Shown: piece by piece, positions 24,450 through 34,098 of the stretch
Numbering within the stretch: the stretch's first letter is position 1
How the letters are laid out: each line of letters opens with the position of its first letter
NCBI GenBank assembly: GCA_013349405.1
Contig: DUZS01000008.1
Coordinates: 41,267 to 105,266 of the forward strand
Reading direction: 5' to 3'
Source: Desulfuromonadales bacterium
GTDB lineage: Bacteria > Desulfobacterota > Desulfuromonadia > Geobacterales > Pseudopelobacteraceae
Length of the DNA stretch: 64,000 nucleotides
Made by a program: the position numbers and the translations under genes
Notes under the pieces: model-generated
What the model was told of the DNA's origin: nothing
Seen by the model: the letters and a program-made list of their open reading frames with translations, nothing else
Databases searched by the model: none

Positions 24450-26672
24450 TCACAGGTTCTCTTTTACAACCGCCTTCAAATCAAGACGTTCCAGTTTTTT
24501 GAGAAAGTTTTGCGCCACGCTGCTATCCAAAAAATTCCCCGCTGTCAGAACTGTCAATGGCAGTGAAACGGGCATTTTTTCTAATGTAACGGTTATACCT
24601 GTTGCTTCCAGCCTCGACTGATCGTTAAGGGCATCGTTCTGGTCAAAATATTTACCGGCGTAAAGTACATGACGCTTTTTGCCAACCGAGACAATAAAAC
24701 CGTCTGCGGTGAAATAGAGAAGTTTCTTGAGGGCAGTTTCGGCCTGGGAGCGGCTTACAAACTCCGTTACGTAGAGGCGTATAACCTGTTCCGTTCTAAA
24801 ACCACCATCTTTCTTACGGATATTCAAGCCGATACTTTGTATCTTTTCAACGGCTTCAGCCATAGCGAGCGTATCGGTAAACTCACCAATCAGAAGTGTA
24901 TATGTTTTTTCGGTAACGGGAGCTCTTTTCGGTACGACTGAGGTGAGAGGGGTGGTGCTCTGTATTATGCGCGGTACAACAGTTTTCACAGGGGGCACCG
25001 TTTGAGAGAGACTGGCAGACGCATGCGGAGGATCATTTGTCGGCGTGACAGCGGCACCCGGAAGCGTTTTTTGTGCCGGGATGGCCGCAAGAGCTGCGGG
25101 AATGTCGGTCAGCTGAATATCTTTTACCGGAAGGATGACTACCGATGCCGGTTTTGACGCCTCTTTTTTTGCTATCGCAATCGGCTGGGAAACATCAATC
25201 ATTACATTATGGCGGTCCAACAGGACTCCGGTATCTTTCCAGATTTTTGAGACCGCGTTCGAAAAAGTTTCAACGGCCTCCATTTGAGAATTCCGGGAGT
25301 TATTCATGTCGTTTTCGGCATTAAGGACATCCTGAACAGAAGCCTGATTGAGCCGATTATTCTTGACATACTGTTCATAGCGCTGCTCGGCAGAACGACT
25401 TGCTTTCTCTGTCATATACATCTGCAGGCGTGCCGAGACAAGGGCATTCATATCGTTTTTTATTTCATTCCGGATGCGCCACGATAGAGCTTTAACCTGA
25501 TCCTGAGCCTGCTCTGTCCTTATTTTGCTTTTCACGTATTCGTTGCCTGGGGTTGTATTGCCGAGAGGAATGGTGAACTGCACGCCAACGTTCCAGTTTT
25601 TTGTCGGATTATCGCGAAGCTCCCGGTAACTATCACCGGAGTTAAAACCGCTGCCTACAACTCCCCCGCCGGCATTGACGGTCAGTTCGGGAAGAGCCTG
25701 ATGTTTGGCAATCCGCTCAAGTAACCGGGCTGATTCCAGGCCCGATTTCAGCTGTTTCATATCCGGGCGGGATTCCACAGCTGTGCCAACCGCCTGCTCA
25801 AAAGACTCCAGTGGTTCACTTTTTGAGGGTGCATCAGTCGGAATAATTTTATCAGCTGTTTCCAGCCCGATCAGGTAGCGGAGATATGTTTCCTGTTCCT
25901 CGACACTGCGGGTTGCTTCAAAAAAATCTTTGGTCCGCTGGTCAATGGCAAATTCGGCATCAGCAATACCGATTCCTTGTAATAGTGCCCGGTCTTTATT
26001 CTTTGCCCCCTCCAGAATTTCCCGGGCCGAGGCCAGTGCTGCCTTGCGTGTGTTCAGGATTCGCTGCTGGACATACAGGCGATTGTATGAGGTTATTACA
26101 TTGTAAACCGTGTCTGCAGTAGCCGAGCGAAATCGTTCCAGGGACTCTTTTTGGGTGGTGGAGGAAAGAGTGATGTTCAGCTCAAAGGTTTCCTGACCGG
26201 CGTTTTTCAGGAGCGGTTGGGAGAGCGCAAGCGTCGCCGAAGACTGCCAGTCTTTGGAAGCGGTCAACGCAGGTTCGTATTTGAAATACCCTGTTTGGGT
26301 TGTTGCCGAGATATTTCCCCCCGTAGGGAGGTATTGGGTTACACCGGCTGATGTTGTCAGATTTTTAGAAGAATATTGATCCAGGCCCTGCATTTTCGAG
26401 GCACCGGCTGTAGCGGACGCATTCAAAATCGGGTCATAGATTCCCTTGCTTTTTACAGCATCGACAGAGGCCATTTTCGAGTTTTGACCTTCAATGCGCA
26501 GATCAATATTTTTCTGAATTGCCATTGTTATAGCGGCATTCAGAGTCAGCTTCAGTGGAGCAGGCGCCTGATTTTGAGGTTCTTCAGCCACTTCCGGCAG
26601 AGCATGCAGGCTGATCGGGCTAAGCGTAACCGTCAGAAAGTTTACAACAAGAATTTGAGCAAATAATCTCAT
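24450..26672 (-). CDS. TolC-like outer membrane factor with C-terminal SPOR-like repeats
   Basis: About 740 residues from ATG 26672, which begins a clear signal peptide (MRLFAQILVVNFLTVTLSPISLHA). Two outer membrane efflux repeats follow (about 40-500: LKLTLNAAITMAIQKNIDLRI, LALSQPLLKNAG, VGVQFTIPLGN, RYEQYVKNNRLNQASVQDVLNAENDM). A Pro-rich linker then leads to two SPOR-like modules (about 590-735: YTLLIGEFTDTLAMAEAVEKIQ and LTVLTAGNFLDSSVAQNFLKKL). SPOR domains bind denuded peptidoglycan, so this exporter may be held at the septum or wall. No adaptor or pump gene is adjacent. Confidence 0.85.
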   Translation of the reverse strand: MRLFAQILVVNFLTVTLSPISLHALPEVAEEPQNQAPAPLKLTLNAAITMAIQKNIDLRIEGQNSKMASVDAVKSKGIYDPILNASATAGASKMQGLDQYSSKNLTTSAGVTQYLPTGGNISATTQTGYFKYEPALTASKDWQSSATLALSQPLLKNAGQETFELNITLSSTTQKESLERFRSATADTVYNVITSYNRLYVQQRILNTRKAALASAREILEGAKNKDRALLQGIGIADAEFAIDQRTKDFFEATRSVEEQETYLRYLIGLETADKIIPTDAPSKSEPLESFEQAVGTAVESRPDMKQLKSGLESARLLERIAKHQALPELTVNAGGGVVGSGFNSGDSYRELRDNPTKNWNVGVQFTIPLGNTTPGNEYVKSKIRTEQAQDQVKALSWRIRNEIKNDMNALVSARLQMYMTEKASRSAEQRYEQYVKNNRLNQASVQDVLNAENDMNNSRNSQMEAVETFSNAVSKIWKDTGVLLDRHNVMIDVSQPIAIAKKEASKPASVVILPVKDIQLTDIPAALAAIPAQKTLPGAAVTPTNDPPHASASLSQTVPPVKTVVPRIIQSTTPLTSVVPKRAPVTEKTYTLLIGEFTDTLAMAEAVEKIQSIGLNIRKKDGGFRTEQVIRLYVTEFVSRSQAETALKKLLYFTADGFIVSVGKKRHVLYAGKYFDQNDALNDQSRLEATGITVTLEKMPVSLPLTVLTAGNFLDSSVAQNFLKKLERLDLKAVVKENL

Positions 26673-26777
26673 TACGAAACCTGACTTGACAAAGACAATC
26701 GGGATATGGTCAAGCGGTGCACGGACTTTTCGGCAACGGCGAACACCGTCATCTTGACGTGTTGCACCACTATACAC

Positions 26778-26837
26778 GATTGCAGCATCTGACAATTGTT
26801 AAGAATTGTAAGTATCGTTGCGGCGTCAGATGCAATC
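26778..26837. promoter_or_regulatory. Inverted repeat holding a response-regulator-like box
   Basis: GATTGC(AGC)ATCTGAC (26778-26793) and GTCAGATGCAATC (26825-26837) pair over 13 bp with a bulge. The loop contains TTGTTAAGAATTGTAAG (26796-26812), a near copy of the box at 18043. It lies between lipA and the outer membrane factor gene and could also act as the lipA terminator. Confidence 0.5.
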
Positions 26838-26883
26838 TGCTGCTGCGACAGAAAGTATCTTCGAAAATTCTCAAATCAGCGCC

Positions 26884-27726
26884 TCAGGCATAGCTTCCTG
26901 CATGGTACGAACTGCGCACATACGGACCGCTCTCCACATGGCTGAACCCCATCGCCTCAGCTGCTGACCGCAGTGATGCGAAGCACTCCGGCAGGATATA
27001 CTCCTGCACCTGATAATGCCGCCGGCTTGGTGCCAGATACTGGCCGATACTGAGGTAGACACACTCCACACCGCGCAGGTCACGGAATACCTGAAGCACC
27101 TCCGCCTCGCTCTCCCCCATCCCGAGCATGATGCCGGATTTGGTCCTGATCTCCGGAGCCAGTGCGGCACAGAGCCGCAGTACCTCAAGCGAGCGGTCAT
27201 AGTCAGCGCCGCTGCGGATATGGTAGAGGCGCGGCACCGTTTCGACGTTGTGGGCGATAATGTCGGGCTCTGCTGCCACAACTGCTGCCAGGCTTGACAC
27301 AGCCCCCTGGAAATCCGGAATCAGCAGCTCAACCCGCGTCGCCGGTGAGGAAGTGCGGATGGCTGCCACGGTGGCGGCGTAGAGCGCTGCGCCGCCATCC
27401 GGCAGATCGTCGCGGGTCGGGCTCGTTATCACTACATGAGAGAGGTGCAGGCGGGCAACCGCTTCGGCAACCCGCGCCGGTTCATCGCTGTCAATCGGCA
27501 GCGGCACGGTTTTCTCCACATTGCAGAAACTGCAGAGGCGGGTACAATTCCTCCCGAGAATCAGAAAGGTCGCCTGACCGCAGGAGAAGCACTCCGAAAT
27601 ATTGGGGCAGAGCGCCTGCTGGCAGACCGTATTCAAGCGGAGTTCACCGAGTAACTGCCGCATTTCGCTCTGATCTCCGGGATTGACCTTCTTGCGCAGC
27701 CACTCCGGTTTCCGCTGAATATTCAC
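26884..27726 (-). CDS. lipA: Lipoyl synthase
   Basis: The 280-residue radical SAM enzyme inserts two sulfurs into octanoyl groups of E2 and GcvH proteins. Both clusters are visible: auxiliary CQQALCPNISEC and the SAM cluster CTRLCSFC, followed by PARVAEAVARLHLSHVVITSPTRDDLPDGGA. GTG at 27726 overlaps the lipM stop (GTGA) and has AAGGGG upstream. It is the last gene of fadD-lipM-lipA. Confidence 0.96.
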   Translation of the reverse strand: MNIQRKPEWLRKKVNPGDQSEMRQLLGELRLNTVCQQALCPNISECFSCGQATFLILGRNCTRLCSFCNVEKTVPLPIDSDEPARVAEAVARLHLSHVVITSPTRDDLPDGGAALYAATVAAIRTSSPATRVELLIPDFQGAVSSLAAVVAAEPDIIAHNVETVPRLYHIRSGADYDRSLEVLRLCAALAPEIRTKSGIMLGMGESEAEVLQVFRDLRGVECVYLSIGQYLAPSRRHYQVQEYILPECFASLRSAAEAMGFSHVESGPYVRSSYHAGSYA

Positions 27727-28550
27727 GTCACAACCCCTTCCATATTCCACTGGTCCATACGGTATTTACCGGCACACAACGACTCCATATCTGCCTGCTC
27801 CCGCTGTGACAATGAATCGCTCTGTAATACGGCAGTAAAATGGTCGCTGAACGCGCTTGCAAGTGCAGTCGTCAGGCTGTTCCGGTCACTGCTCACGCCA
27901 CATTGAGCAAGGCTTACAGCTCCCTGGGCTTGTTCGGGAGCCTGATCGCGCATGTACCTCAAACCGGTTGCGGCACGATTGAGCAGAGGAATCGAACCGT
28001 GCTGAAAAATCACCTCTTTCAAGCGCCGCTGGGCGTTGCCACCAATTTTACAGCCATTGACAATAATATCAAAACTCTCTTTACCGGCGAAACAGAACGC
28101 AGTCCGTTCGCCAAGGCGTGTCCCTTCAGGGACGAAATCAACCGCATAGCGTGCGTCAAGACCGAGCGTGCGGTAGAAACGGAGCAGAAAACCGGTCAGT
28201 ACGCGAAAAGAGTCCTTTATGGATGCAGTCGGCGGCATCTGTCCCGGTGCACAGACAAGTGAGTAGGTCAGCTCATCAGCATGGTAAATCACGCCGCCGC
28301 CGGTCACCCTCCGCACCACCGCGACGCCGTCATTCCGGCAGCGCTCCAGATCAAGTATCTCAGCGGCCTTCTGATACCTTCCGAGCGACAGCGCCGGGGG
28401 ACTCCAGCCATAGAGGCGCAGCACCGGCAGGGAAACGGCAGGCTTGAATGAACGCAGCAACGCCTCATCGATGGCCATATTCTCCGCTCCTGTCAGCGGG
28501 GAGGTTACGATGAGGCGCCAGGTGGTACGTAGTGACGGTACGCTTTCCAT
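27723..28550 (-). CDS. lipM: Octanoyltransferase, LipM/LplA-like
   Basis: The 275-residue protein is of the biotin/lipoate ligase fold: ENMAIDEALLRSF, RRVTGGGVIYHADELTYSLV, and FDIIVNGCKIGGNAQRR followed by FQHGSIPL. The Cys in TAFCFAGKESF aligns by eye with the catalytic Cys of Bacillus LipM, and the partner gene is lipA, so octanoyl transfer from acyl carrier protein is more likely than salvage of free lipoate. LplA is the alternative. ATG at 28550 is preferred to the frame's earlier start at 28571. Confidence 0.85.
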   Translation of the reverse strand: MESVPSLRTTWRLIVTSPLTGAENMAIDEALLRSFKPAVSLPVLRLYGWSPPALSLGRYQKAAEILDLERCRNDGVAVVRRVTGGGVIYHADELTYSLVCAPGQMPPTASIKDSFRVLTGFLLRFYRTLGLDARYAVDFVPEGTRLGERTAFCFAGKESFDIIVNGCKIGGNAQRRLKEVIFQHGSIPLLNRAATGLRYMRDQAPEQAQGAVSLAQCGVSSDRNSLTTALASAFSDHFTAVLQSDSLSQREQADMESLCAGKYRMDQWNMEGVVT

Positions 28551-28578
28551 TATTTTACAGACCGAACGCACAGAGGAT

Positions 28579-30435
28579 TCAATGCCCCGTCAAAATACTC
28601 GCTTCCACGGCAAAGCGCTTGATCTTGCGGGTTGTCGTTTTCGGGAACTCATCTTCTCTGATGGTGAATTTGCGCACCCGCTTGTAATCGGCCAGGCCAT
28701 TACATGCTTTCTGGACTTCCACCCGCAGCAGCGCTTCGACATCGGCCTCACTCATCGGGCAATTGCCATCGATGCGGCATTGTGTATCAATTGCTTCCTG
28801 TTCGGGGAAAATAATGGCGTGGATCTCCTCTGAGGTGCCGACACGATGGCCGTACACCATAACTTCCGCGATGAACGGGCTTTTGAGCAGCTCGTTTTCC
28901 ACCTCCTCCGGATAGACATTCTTGCCGTTGGGAGTGACAATCAGGTTTTTCAGCCGACCGCTGATGGTTAAAAAGCCGTCAGCGCTGAGAACGCCGAGGT
29001 CACCGGTGCGATACCAGCCATCGACAAGAACTTCTGCGGTGGCCTGCGGGTTCTTGTAATACCCCTGCATGACATTCGGCCCTTTGACGATAATTTCTCC
29101 CACCCCTTCGTCGTTCGGCGCATCAATGCGCACCTCTACTTGATCAAGCAGGCGTCCGATAGTACCGAGCCGTTTCCCTCCCGGCTGCTCGGCACTGATT
29201 ATCGGGGAGGTCTCGGTAATCCCGTACCCCTGATAGATCGACAGGCCAAACTCCGTCATCCCCTTGGCAATGGCGGGGTCGAGCGCTGCGCCGCCACTGA
29301 TGAAGATGGTTCCTGAGCCGAATGCCTGGCGAACTTTAGAGGTTACGATTGATCGTGTGAGCGGTAGTGAAAAAAGCAGTTGCGACAGTTTTTTTGAATT
29401 AATGTTCTTCAAAACCCGGTCGAGAATCATCCGATAAACAACCGGAACAGCGAGGAAAAAGGTCGGCTTGACCTCCGCCAGATTTTCCCCGAGTTTTTTC
29501 AGCGATTCACAGAACGTGACCTTTCCTCCGAGCGAGAGCGGCAGAAGAACGCCGCACACCTGTTCAAAAACATGATTTATCGGCAAAAAAGACAATGTGT
29601 GAATACTGTTGTCGAGCCGGAAGTGGGCAGCTGCACCCTTGATGTTGGAAACAATATTGGCGTGGCTGAGCATGGCCCCTTTTGAGCGTCCGGTGGTGCC
29701 TGAGGTATACAGAATGACCGCCGTATCGTCCGGGTTGCGCGGCTTTTCGGGGAGCGGTGCGCTATGGCAGAGAGTAGCCAGCGGGAGCAGTTTCCCTCTG
29801 CGTCTCAGCTTGCTGCGGAGTCTCTTGGCCGGATCAAATGGATCCGTCGTATCTGTTTTTGCGCCCGCTTCAGAACCGGGTGGCGAGACCAGGCGGTATG
29901 CCTGACGGGCAAGCGCCTCCATCGTGGCACGTCGCTCCGCCGGCAGCTCCACGGTCGTGACAAGCTCACGCCACTCCTCAATCAATACATCCAGCACCTG
30001 CACGACCTGGGAATTATCATCAGCAGCGGGTGGAGTCAGGGTCACAATAGTGTCGAGCGCCGGTATATCATTGAAAATTTCCAGAACAAGGTCAAGGCAG
30101 GGGGGGGCGGTAAACACGAAGCGGGCATCGCAATCAGTGAGGATATGCCGCAGTTCAGCCGCTTTCAGCTCCTTGTCGACAGGGACAACAACCCCGCCCG
30201 CTTTGAGAATACCAAGATAGGCGGTAATCCATTGTGGTGATGAAGGGGCCAGGAGAGCGGCGTGATCGCCATTCTTGAAGCCGCATTTGATCATGCCGGC
30301 TGCAATGCGATCTGACAGATCCCATAATGTACCGTAGGTCATGCTCTGCCATGCACCGGCAATTTTGGTGCTGAGTGCCGGCTGGTCACTATACTTCTGG
30401 CAACTTTCTCTGATCAGGGAATCTATTGTCTGCAC
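28579..30435 (-). CDS. AMP-dependent long-chain acyl-CoA synthetase
   Basis: The 618-residue enzyme activates fatty acids as acyl-AMP and then acyl-CoA. It shows the P-loop-like [35 protein letters not shown] and the late [10 protein letters not shown] with the catalytic Lys region TTRKIKR. GTG at 30435 has GGAGG six bases upstream. It stands first in a likely operon with lipM and lipA, divergent from gltX. FadD-like enzymes of this size (FadD15/ACSL-like) are common; the substrate chain length cannot be read. Confidence 0.92.
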   Translation of the reverse strand: MQTIDSLIRESCQKYSDQPALSTKIAGAWQSMTYGTLWDLSDRIAAGMIKCGFKNGDHAALLAPSSPQWITAYLGILKAGGVVVPVDKELKAAELRHILTDCDARFVFTAPPCLDLVLEIFNDIPALDTIVTLTPPAADDNSQVVQVLDVLIEEWRELVTTVELPAERRATMEALARQAYRLVSPPGSEAGAKTDTTDPFDPAKRLRSKLRRRGKLLPLATLCHSAPLPEKPRNPDDTAVILYTSGTTGRSKGAMLSHANIVSNIKGAAAHFRLDNSIHTLSFLPINHVFEQVCGVLLPLSLGGKVTFCESLKKLGENLAEVKPTFFLAVPVVYRMILDRVLKNINSKKLSQLLFSLPLTRSIVTSKVRQAFGSGTIFISGGAALDPAIAKGMTEFGLSIYQGYGITETSPIISAEQPGGKRLGTIGRLLDQVEVRIDAPNDEGVGEIIVKGPNVMQGYYKNPQATAEVLVDGWYRTGDLGVLSADGFLTISGRLKNLIVTPNGKNVYPEEVENELLKSPFIAEVMVYGHRVGTSEEIHAIIFPEQEAIDTQCRIDGNCPMSEADVEALLRVEVQKACNGLADYKRVRKFTIREDEFPKTTTRKIKRFAVEASILTGH

Positions 30436-30608
30436 GCAAAACCTCCATGACGGCATTTTTGCTGCATAGTAGCATGGCGGAACACTGTTTTGTCAAAGCA
30501 AAAGCAGCGCCTGCCGGTCAGAAAATGCTTTTTTGGCGCTGCCGGGAATGGTATAGTGGCGATTCTAAAAATCACTGCAGAATGTGCCAAACAAAAGGAG
30601 TCACCACC

Positions 30609-32012
30609 ATGTCTGACCTTCGAGTCCGTTTCGCCCCCAGCCCGACCGGGTACCTTCACGTCGGCGGCGCCCGCACTGCGCTTTTTAACTGGCTGCTGGC
30701 CAGGCATCGAGGCGGCACATTCATTCTGCGCATTGAAGACACCGATGTGGAGCGTTCCACACAAGAGTCTGTCGATGCTATTCTGGAAGGGATGAAGTGG
30801 CTCGGGCTTGATTGGGACGAGGGGCCCTTTTTTCAATCGGAGTACTTTCCGCTCTACAAGGAATATGTGCAAAAACTTGTGGCGGCCGGTAAAGCATACA
30901 AATGCTATTGCACTGCTGAAGAACTCGATACCAAACGGAATCTGGCGATGGCGGAGGGGCGTAAGCCGAAGTATGACGGCACCTGTCGTGATGGTGCCGT
31001 GCAGCCTGAGAATCAGCCGTACGTTATCCGCTTCCGGGCGCCGCAGGGGGGGGCGACCAGCTTTGACGACCTGATAAAGGGAACCATTACGTTCCCGAAT
31101 GACGAGCTTGACGACCTGATAATCCAGCGCAGCGACGGCACACCGACGTACAATTTCTGCGTGGTGATCGACGATGCCACCATGCAGATAACCACCGTCA
31201 TTCGAGGCGACGACCACGTGAACAACACCCCGCGTCAGGTTCAGCTCTACGAAGCGCTCGACTTTCCGGTGCCGCAGTTCGCCCACGTCCCGATGATCCT
31301 CGGTGCCGACAAGGCGCGCCTCTCCAAGCGGCACGGCGCCACCAGCGTCATCGCCTATCGCGACATGGGCTATCTGCCGGAGGCGCTGCTTAACTACCTC
31401 GTTCGTTTGGGGTGGAGTAACGGCGATGACGAGATTTTCAGCATTGAGGAGATGATTGATAAATTTGATATCAGCAACGTGGGGCGCTCGGCTTCGGTCT
31501 TCAACACGGAAAAGCTGAACTGGCTGAATGCCCATTATATCAAAAACAGCGATCCACAACGTCTCGCCGCTCTCCTGCTGCCGCATCTCACCACCAGGGG
31601 GGTATCAACGCTCGATGGTCCTGATCTGGCAGCGGTTGTCAAAACCCTGCAGGAGCGCGCCCAGACCCTTGAGGAGATGGCCGAGCGGGCGCTGTTCTAC
31701 TACCGCGCGCCGAGCGGGTACGATGAGGCGGCTCTGGCGAAGTTTGACAAAGAGCTGCTGCTGGCGGTTTTCGCGGCGGTAATCGAGAAACTTTCAGCGT
31801 CGTCAGCTGCCGATGTCGCCGCAGTGGATGCCCTGTTCAAAGAGATCTGCAGCGAGAACAGTTGGAAGATGGGGCAGGTCGGACAGCCGGTCAGAATAGC
31901 GCTTTCAGGAGGGACCCACGCTCCCGGAATCGGAGAAATTGTAGTGACGCTCGGAGGGGAGGAGACCGTGCGGAGGATTCGTGCAGCACGGGAGTTTGTG
32001 GCGGGAAAATAA
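30609..32012 (+). CDS. gltX: Glutamyl-tRNA synthetase
   Basis: The 467-residue class I synthetase has [23 protein letters not shown] (HIGH-type motif HVGG) and [11 protein letters not shown] (KMSKS-type). ATG at 30609 has AAAGGAG eight bases upstream. TGGTATAGT (30550-30557) upstream resembles an extended -10. Divergent from fadD. In an organism that amidates tRNA this enzyme may also charge tRNA-Gln; not decidable here. Confidence 0.97.
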   Translation: MSDLRVRFAPSPTGYLHVGGARTALFNWLLARHRGGTFILRIEDTDVERSTQESVDAILEGMKWLGLDWDEGPFFQSEYFPLYKEYVQKLVAAGKAYKCYCTAEELDTKRNLAMAEGRKPKYDGTCRDGAVQPENQPYVIRFRAPQGGATSFDDLIKGTITFPNDELDDLIIQRSDGTPTYNFCVVIDDATMQITTVIRGDDHVNNTPRQVQLYEALDFPVPQFAHVPMILGADKARLSKRHGATSVIAYRDMGYLPEALLNYLVRLGWSNGDDEIFSIEEMIDKFDISNVGRSASVFNTEKLNWLNAHYIKNSDPQRLAALLLPHLTTRGVSTLDGPDLAAVVKTLQERAQTLEEMAERALFYYRAPSGYDEAALAKFDKELLLAVFAAVIEKLSASSAADVAAVDALFKEICSENSWKMGQVGQPVRIALSGGTHAPGIGEIVVTLGGEETVRRIRAAREFVAGK

Positions 32013-32072
32013 AATAATGGCCATATCTTCTGATGTGGTCCTTTCTGGTTGAATCGTGAAGGAGAAAATCTA

Positions 32073-32705
32073 ATGAAAACATTGATCCTCAGTTTCAGAG
32101 TGATACTAGCGTTGTGCTGCGTAGTTGTCATGGCACGTAACGCTTCTTCAGCGACGGCTGCACCGGTGGGTGCACTGGAAAAGGCCGCACTTGCCGGCGG
32201 CTGCTTCTGGTGCATGGAAGCGCCTTTTGACCAGCTTCCCGGCGTTGTATCTGTTCTCCCCGGCTATATCGGCGGTAAAAAGAAGAATCCGACCTACAAA
32301 GAGGTTTCAGCTGGCGGAACCGGACATGCAGAAGCGGTCCAGATCGTCTATGATCCGGCAAAGATCAGCTATGAAAAGCTTCTGGCGGTATACTGGCATA
32401 ATATCGACCCGACTGTGTCAAATCGCCAGTTTTGCGATACAGGAGACCAGTACCGGAGTGCCATATTCTACAACAGTGAAGAACAGCGCCGTGTTGCCCT
32501 GCAATCGAGGGCTGCTCTCGAGAAAAACAAGCCCTTCAAGGAAGCTGTCGTAACCGAGATAACCCCTGCAGGAGAATTTTACCCGGCAGAAGAATACCAC
32601 CAGCACTACTACAAGAAAAATCCGCTCAGATACAAATATTACCGGAACGGATGCGGCCGTGATCAGCGGCTCAAGGAGTTGTGGGGCAGCGCAGCAGGGC
32701 ATTAG
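32073..32705 (+). CDS. msrA: Peptide methionine sulfoxide reductase A, exported
   Basis: The 210-residue protein has an N-terminal signal or anchor (MKTLILSFRVILALCCVVVMARNASSA) and then the MsrA domain with catalytic Cys in AGGCFWCMEAPF, GYIGGKKKNPTYKEVSAGGTGHAEAVQI, and FCDTGDQYRSAIFY. It reduces the S form of methionine sulfoxide, here probably in the periplasm, near many cytochromes. ATG 32073 follows AAGGAG. Weak evidence puts it behind gltX in one transcript. Confidence 0.95.
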   Translation: MKTLILSFRVILALCCVVVMARNASSATAAPVGALEKAALAGGCFWCMEAPFDQLPGVVSVLPGYIGGKKKNPTYKEVSAGGTGHAEAVQIVYDPAKISYEKLLAVYWHNIDPTVSNRQFCDTGDQYRSAIFYNSEEQRRVALQSRAALEKNKPFKEAVVTEITPAGEFYPAEEYHQHYYKKNPLRYKYYRNGCGRDQRLKELWGSAAGH

Positions 32706-32739
32706 CAGGCTCACCCGGGACATGTCTTTGCAGACGGGC

Positions 32740-32767
32740 CGAAGCCCGACGGGCTGGGCTTTTCGGT
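32740..32767 (+). terminator. Probable msrA terminator
   Basis: CCGAAGCCC and GGGCTTTTCGG can pair; a short T stretch lies within the 3' arm. Confidence 0.5.
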
Positions 32768-32814
32768 TGGTTGAAGTGGCAGAGGCGAGGCCGTGGAGAA
32801 GCGTTCTAAACAAA

Positions 32815-32843
32815 CGAGGCCCCTGTGGGATTCAGGGGCCTCG
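32815..32843 (-). terminator. Terminator of ppcA
   Basis: Perfect 11-bp stem CGAGGCCCCTG / CAGGGGCCTCG with a 7-base loop; on the minus strand TTTGTTT follows. Confidence 0.8.
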
Positions 32844-32935
32844 CATATGGGTCAAACCGTTGAGATATTGTACTTTGGAAACTGGGCGGTTCTCATTGCT
32901 AAACCAGTTTCTTTGATGATAGCAGGAATGTCAGC

Positions 32936-33214
32936 TTATTTTTTGTGGCAATCCTTGCAGCCAACAGGCCCTTTTTTCATTTCAGTGTGGCAGCCCTTAC
33001 AGGTTTTGTGAGCCCAGTCCTTGCCGAGTTCGGCAATTTTACCAGGAGCTTTTTCGTGGCATTTTTTGCAGTCCTTCAGAAGTTCCTGATGCTTTTTGTG
33101 CGGGAAGGATACTTTACCCATGGAAGCCGGTAATTCGATTACGTCGGCTGCGAGGGCTGCTCCTGCAAAAGCGGTGACGGCAAACATTGCTACTACGGCG
33201 CTGATTTTTTTCAT
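32936..33214 (-). CDS. ppcA: Triheme periplasmic cytochrome c7 (PpcA family)
   Basis: The 92-residue precursor has a signal peptide (MKKISAVVAMFAVTAFAGAALA) and a mature part of about 70 residues with three heme sites CKKCH, CKGCH and CKDCH and the axial-ligand pattern FPHKKHQ. This is the PpcA-E type that carries electrons across the periplasm of Geobacter during metal respiration. ATG at 33214 has AAGGAG upstream. Monocistronic, with its own promoter and terminator. Which of the paralogues it corresponds to needs an alignment. Confidence 0.95.
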   Translation of the reverse strand: MKKISAVVAMFAVTAFAGAALAADVIELPASMGKVSFPHKKHQELLKDCKKCHEKAPGKIAELGKDWAHKTCKGCHTEMKKGPVGCKDCHKK

Positions 33215-33263
33215 CTGGTATTCTCCTTTTTTGGTTTTTGCCGCGTTATAACGCTGGCATAAT

Positions 33264-33292
33264 TTTATACTGCTGTTTCTGTATTTCAACAA
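33264..33292 (-). promoter_or_regulatory. ppcA promoter
   Basis: TTGTTG (33292-33287), 17 bases, TATAAA (33269-33264), about 50 bases before the ATG. Confidence 0.55.
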
Positions 33293-33396
33293 TGCCAGTT
33301 AAATAGCATATTAAATGCCAACCTGCAAGTTATAATGTAACCATCTAATTTAATTGATGTTACTAGTCTTCCAGCGATTATTTACTGAGATTTTTT

Positions 33397-33410
33397 ACCT
33401 CAATTGAGGT
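33397..33410. promoter_or_regulatory. 14-bp palindrome between ppcA and gspG
   Basis: ACCTCAATTGAGGT, perfect, in the divergent intergenic region. Possible operator; nothing else is evident in 33293-33513. Confidence 0.4.
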
Positions 33411-33513
33411 GGCAAATATATTTTTTGAAGTAATCTGCACCTGAAAGAACTTGCCATAAGCAGCGTCTATCAGTAAGTTGGGGCATATTTTACAGAGGAG
33501 GAACAGAGCTATT

Positions 33514-33954
33514 ATGCAGTTTTTAAAAGGCAGAAAAGGTTTTACGTTGATCGAGATCATGGTTGTTATCGTTATACTGGCCCTGCTGGCAGCACTGGTC
33601 GGCCCGAAGCTTATGGGACGTACGGATGACGCTAAAATCACTGATGCACGGGTACAGATCAAGAACATCGAGACCGCTCTCAAGCTCTACAAGCTTGATA
33701 CCGGCAACTACCCCTCTACTGAGCAGGGACTGACTGCGCTGGTGTCAAAACCGACCGTCGGTGTAATACCGAACGGCTACAAGGAGGGAGGCTATCTGGA
33801 GAGCAAGAACGTTCCCAGAGATCCCTGGGGAAATGACTATCTCTATATTTCACCGGGCGAACATGGCGACTACGACCTCTTTTCGTACGGCTCTGACGGT
33901 GCGAAGGGTGGCGAAGGAAAGAATGTTGACATAACCAGCTGGGATACAAAATAA
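33514..33954 (+). CDS. gspG: GspG-type major pseudopilin
   Basis: The 146-residue prepilin has the short basic leader and cleavage site GRKG/FTLIEIMVVIVILALLAALVGPKLMG with Glu5, followed by the type II secretion GspG signature YKLDTGNYPSTEQGLTALV and DPWGNDYLYISPGEHGDYDLFSYGSDGAKGGEG (calcium-binding end). It would form the pseudopilus of a type II secretion system, yet no other gsp gene is near. ATG at 33514 lies 14 bases after AGGAGG. Its neighbours are unrelated (ppcA, ppdK). Confidence 0.95.
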   Translation: MQFLKGRKGFTLIEIMVVIVILALLAALVGPKLMGRTDDAKITDARVQIKNIETALKLYKLDTGNYPSTEQGLTALVSKPTVGVIPNGYKEGGYLESKNVPRDPWGNDYLYISPGEHGDYDLFSYGSDGAKGGEGKNVDITSWDTK

Positions 33955-33979
33955 GAGGGTACGGGGCACAAAGTTTCGC

Positions 33980-34007
33980 TTGAATTTTTGAAAAACTGCG
34001 CTATAGT
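33980..34007 (+). promoter_or_regulatory. ppdK promoter
   Basis: TTGAAT (33980-33985), 16 bases, TATAGT (34002-34007). Confidence 0.6.
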
Positions 34008-34098
34008 AAAACACCTAAACCATTATATTCATTATGAATAAATGTTTTTAGCATCCGTAAAGCACACGTAATTATTCTGCGTAAGAGGAGACGGTACT

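Noticed and set aside
30423..31586. Open frame of 387 codons antisense to gltX
   Set aside because: gltX on the other strand has HIGH and KMSKS motifs; the antisense frame reflects GC-biased codon use.
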